From: Planococcaceae bacterium UBA3370
Lineage (GTDB): Bacteria; Bacillota; Bacilli; Bacillales_A; Planococcaceae
Length of the DNA stretch: 8,543 bases
Assembly (NCBI GenBank): GCA_002360295.1
Contig: DEQI01000268.1
Coordinates: forward strand, 7,148 to 15,690
Reading direction: 5' to 3'
Shown here: piece after piece, positions 5,966 through 8,543 of the stretch
Position numbering within the stretch: the first letter of the stretch is position 1
How the letters are laid out: every line of letters starts with the position of its first letter
Made by a program: the position numbers and the translations under genes
Notes under the pieces: generated by a model
Databases searched by the model: none
Seen by the model: the letters and a program-made list of their open reading frames with translations, nothing else
What the model was told of the DNA's origin: nothing

Positions 5966-8533
5966 ATGGTAACAATCAATAGGCAAACATCTATCTCTGT
6001 AGACCAATTAAACAAGGATATTGAACAATTCCCACAAGTTCATCCCATTACACCTGACATGCATATTACGCATAAAGGGGTATCTCGTCTTGTGATGATT
6101 GACCGCTATTCTTTTAAGGATACGGAGAAAAAAACTTTAAAAGTAGGGGATTTCGTTGTTTTAACAGTAAAAGAAGATCCGAAATTTCCAGCTCGTGGAC
6201 TAGGTATTATCCAGTCAATTGATATGGACGCTAAAAAAGCAGAAATATTAATTGAGGAAGATTTCCGCCATGTACTAGATAATCCAGAGGAGCAGCAATC
6301 AGGTGTTATTCTTCGCTCGCTTGATATTATCGAAAAACCACTAGAAATTTATTATGAGCAAATTGCAAAACGAAATGCAACGGGGCTTTCAGCTGTCGAA
6401 AAAACAGAGGAAGATCGTCAAAAGTGGTTTAACAAGTTTTATGAGCAACTAGTGAGTTTAAAGTTTATTCCTGCAGGTCGTGTCATTTATGGAGCGGGTT
6501 CTGAAACGGATGTTACATTCTTTAACTGTTACGTGATGCCATTTGTAGCAGATAGCCGTGAAGGTATTAGTGATCATCGTAAGCAAGTAATGGAAATTAT
6601 GAGTAGAGGTGGCGGTGTTGGTACAAACGGATCTACACTTCGTCCACGTAATACGTTAGCTCGCGGTGTTAATGGAAAATCATCGGGATCTGTATCTTGG
6701 TTAGACGATATTGCTAAACTAACTCATTTAGTTGAGCAAGGTGGTTCAAGACGCGGTGCACAAATGATTATGCTTGCAGATTGGCATCCTGATATTGTGG
6801 AATTTATTATTTCTAAAATGCAAAATCCACGTATTTTACGCTATTTAATAGAAAATGCGACAGATGAATCAATTATCCGTTTAGCAAATGAAAAACTAAA
6901 ATTCAAGCCTTTATCACAGCAAGAAGAAGCAATGTATCAAAGCATTGTAAATTATAAAAATATCGAAGGATACGGCGGTTTTAACGAAGCCATTATTCGC
7001 GATGCTGAAGCAAAATTACGTGATGGCGGACATTATACTGTTCATAATCCTGAGTTTTTAACTGGCGCAAATATCTCAGTAACTTTAACGAACGAATTTA
7101 TGGAAGCTGTTGAAAATGATCAGGATTTTGCTTTGCGTTTCCCAGATGTGGCGAACTATTCTCCAGAGGAAATGGCCATTTATAACGAACAATGGCATCA
7201 AGTTGGCGACGTTCGTGAATGGGAAGCAATGGGACATGCAGTTCGCACATACCGTACAATTAAAGCACGTGAGCTATGGAATTTAATTAATATTTGTGCA
7301 ACTTATGCAGCTGAGCCAGGTATTTTCTTCATCGATAATGCCAATGAAATGACTAACGCAAAAAGCTATGGTCAACAAGTTGTAGCGACAAATCCTTGTG
7401 GTGAACAACCTCTTGCTCCGTATTCTGTGTGTAACCTAGCAGCAGTAAACTTAGCGCAATTTGCTCAAAAAGAAACAAAAACAGTTGATTACGAGGCGTT
7501 ACGTGAAACAGTTCGTGTTGGCGTACGCATGCAAGATAATGTCATCGATGCAACACCTTACTTCTTACCAGAGAATAAAAAGCAAGCACTAGGGGAACGT
7601 CGTGTTGGTTTAGGTGTAATGGGACTGGCAGATTTACTTATCTATTGTGAGAAAGAATATGGCTCTGAAGAAGGGAACAAGCTCGTTAATGACATTTTTG
7701 AAGTGATTGCAACTGCAGCGTATGAAGAGTCTATTGAGTTAGCAAAAGAGCGAGGCAGCTTCCCATTCCTACAAGGTGAAACGGAAGAAGATACTGCTCG
7801 TTTACGCAATGCCTTTGCTGAAACAGGCTTTATGAAAAAAATGCCGGAGCACGTACGTCAAGGTGTTATTGAAAATGGTATTCGTAACTCGCACTTATTA
7901 ACAGTAGCCCCAACTGGTTCAACAGGAACGATGGTAGGGGTTGCTACAGGTCTTGAGCCATACTTCTCATTCACGTATTATCGTTCAGGTCGACTAGGCA
8001 AATTTATTGAAGTAAAAGCAGAAATTGTTCAAGAATATTTAGCGGCAAATCCAGATGCAGATGAAAATAATTTACCTGCATGGTTTGTTTCTTCCATGCA
8101 ATTATCAGCTGAAGCACATGCTGATGTACAATGTATTATTCAACGTTGGATTGATTCGTCTATTTCGAAAACTGTCAATGCGCCAAAAGGCTATTCAGTT
8201 GAGCAAGTGAAAAAAGTTTATGAGCGATTATACCGTGGCGGTGCTAAAGGTGGTACTGTCTATGTAGATGGCAGTCGTGACTCACAAGTATTAACGCTAA
8301 AAGCAGAAGAAAATACAGAAGAGCAAATGTCATTTGGTGAAGAGTTTGTAGAAGAAGAGGTAGTACGTCCAGTCGTACTTGTTGATACGATTGCACCATT
8401 AACTCAAACAAATGTAACAATCGGATCAGAAGTTGGCAACACTTGTCCAGTTTGTCGTCAAGGTACGGTTGAAGAGATTGGCGGCTGTAACACATGTACA
8501 AACTGTGGTGCACAGTTGAAATGTGGTTTATAA
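5966..8533 (+). CDS. nrdJ: Adenosylcobalamin-dependent (class II) ribonucleotide reductase
   Basis: NrdJ reduces ribonucleotides to deoxyribonucleotides using a thiyl radical generated from adenosylcobalamin, so it needs neither oxygen nor an R2 subunit. The 855-residue protein has C188 in FFNCYV (redox cysteine), NPCGEQPL (476-483) with N476, thiyl C478 and E480, and the redox partner C489 exactly 11 residues after C478. APTGSTGTMVG (648-658) is the conserved phosphate-binding region. The C-terminus has six cysteines (C827, C830, C841, C844, C847, C853), a zinc-ribbon-like tail thought to shuttle electrons to the active site. Residues 1-125 are an extension without an ATP-cone motif, and about 281-370 looks like an insertion in the barrel. 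The start is set by GAGGAGG (5951-5957) 8 nt before ATG. It seems monocistronic and NrdR-controlled. All catalytic residues I looked for are present. Confidence 0.96.
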   Translation: MVTINRQTSISVDQLNKDIEQFPQVHPITPDMHITHKGVSRLVMIDRYSFKDTEKKTLKVGDFVVLTVKEDPKFPARGLGIIQSIDMDAKKAEILIEEDFRHVLDNPEEQQSGVILRSLDIIEKPLEIYYEQIAKRNATGLSAVEKTEEDRQKWFNKFYEQLVSLKFIPAGRVIYGAGSETDVTFFNCYVMPFVADSREGISDHRKQVMEIMSRGGGVGTNGSTLRPRNTLARGVNGKSSGSVSWLDDIAKLTHLVEQGGSRRGAQMIMLADWHPDIVEFIISKMQNPRILRYLIENATDESIIRLANEKLKFKPLSQQEEAMYQSIVNYKNIEGYGGFNEAIIRDAEAKLRDGGHYTVHNPEFLTGANISVTLTNEFMEAVENDQDFALRFPDVANYSPEEMAIYNEQWHQVGDVREWEAMGHAVRTYRTIKARELWNLINICATYAAEPGIFFIDNANEMTNAKSYGQQVVATNPCGEQPLAPYSVCNLAAVNLAQFAQKETKTVDYEALRETVRVGVRMQDNVIDATPYFLPENKKQALGERRVGLGVMGLADLLIYCEKEYGSEEGNKLVNDIFEVIATAAYEESIELAKERGSFPFLQGETEEDTARLRNAFAETGFMKKMPEHVRQGVIENGIRNSHLLTVAPTGSTGTMVGVATGLEPYFSFTYYRSGRLGKFIEVKAEIVQEYLAANPDADENNLPAWFVSSMQLSAEAHADVQCIIQRWIDSSISKTVNAPKGYSVEQVKKVYERLYRGGAKGGTVYVDGSRDSQVLTLKAEENTEEQMSFGEEFVEEEVVRPVVLVDTIAPLTQTNVTIGSEVGNTCPVCRQGTVEEIGGCNTCTNCGAQLKCGL

Positions 8534-8543
8534 ACTAATTTTT

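Noticed and set aside
8244..8513. Minus-strand open frame of 89 codons inside the 3' end of nrdJ
   Set aside because: The Leu/His/Gln-rich composition mirrors the nrdJ coding strand; no supporting signals.

Overview
The window reads as chromosomal DNA of a low-GC, Gram-positive, spore-former-type Bacilli. The basis is AT-rich codon use, strong GGAGG-type ribosome binding sites, use of TTG and GTG starts, and a split glycine decarboxylase. The order gcvT-gcvPA-gcvPB, then a convergent membrane rhodanese, then divergent lipM is the Bacillus subtilis order (gcvT, gcvPA, gcvPB, yqhL, yqhM/lipM). The next gene encodes a cobalamin-dependent class II ribonucleotide reductase, which B. subtilis lacks. 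That combination suggests a Lysinibacillus/Solibacillus-like Planococcaceae or a related Bacillaceae. The genus is an inference from recalled protein similarity, not from a search.

Layout. Positions 21-3941 (+) hold gcvT, gcvPA and gcvPB as a tight operon: a 20-nt gap, then an 8-nt overlap. Together they encode the T-protein and the two P-protein subunits of the glycine cleavage system. The operon promoter, and any glycine riboswitch, would lie left of the window. Positions 3942-4275 are a non-coding stretch unusually rich in inverted repeats: a terminator-like hairpin, a 10-bp perfect inverted repeat, a roughly 19-bp near-palindrome, a smaller stem-loop and a probably bidirectional terminator. 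Positions 4276-4659 (-) encode a membrane-anchored rhodanese with a clear sigma-A-type promoter. Positions 4761-5591 (+) encode LipM, the octanoyltransferase that loads GcvH. Positions 5592-5965 are a very AT-rich gene-free stretch holding two NrdR-box operators. Positions 5966-8533 (+) encode NrdJ, apparently complete and probably transcribed on its own.

How the genes fit together. GcvT, GcvPA and GcvPB act on the lipoyl arm of GcvH, which is encoded elsewhere. LipM starts lipoyl assembly by moving octanoate from acyl carrier protein to GcvH, so the left two thirds of the window is a glycine/one-carbon/lipoate neighbourhood. The rhodanese may handle persulfide sulfur, but its substrate cannot be read from sequence. 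NrdJ is functionally separate (dNTP synthesis) and is most likely repressed by NrdR when dATP is high.

No mobile-element gene, CRISPR array, tRNA, rRNA or defence system is visible. The observations most worth a second look are the NrdR-box pair, the structured gcvPB-rhodanese intergenic region (possible small RNA, or remnant of insertion-sequence ends), and the non-ATP-cone N-terminal extension of NrdJ. I found no convincing wholly new system.
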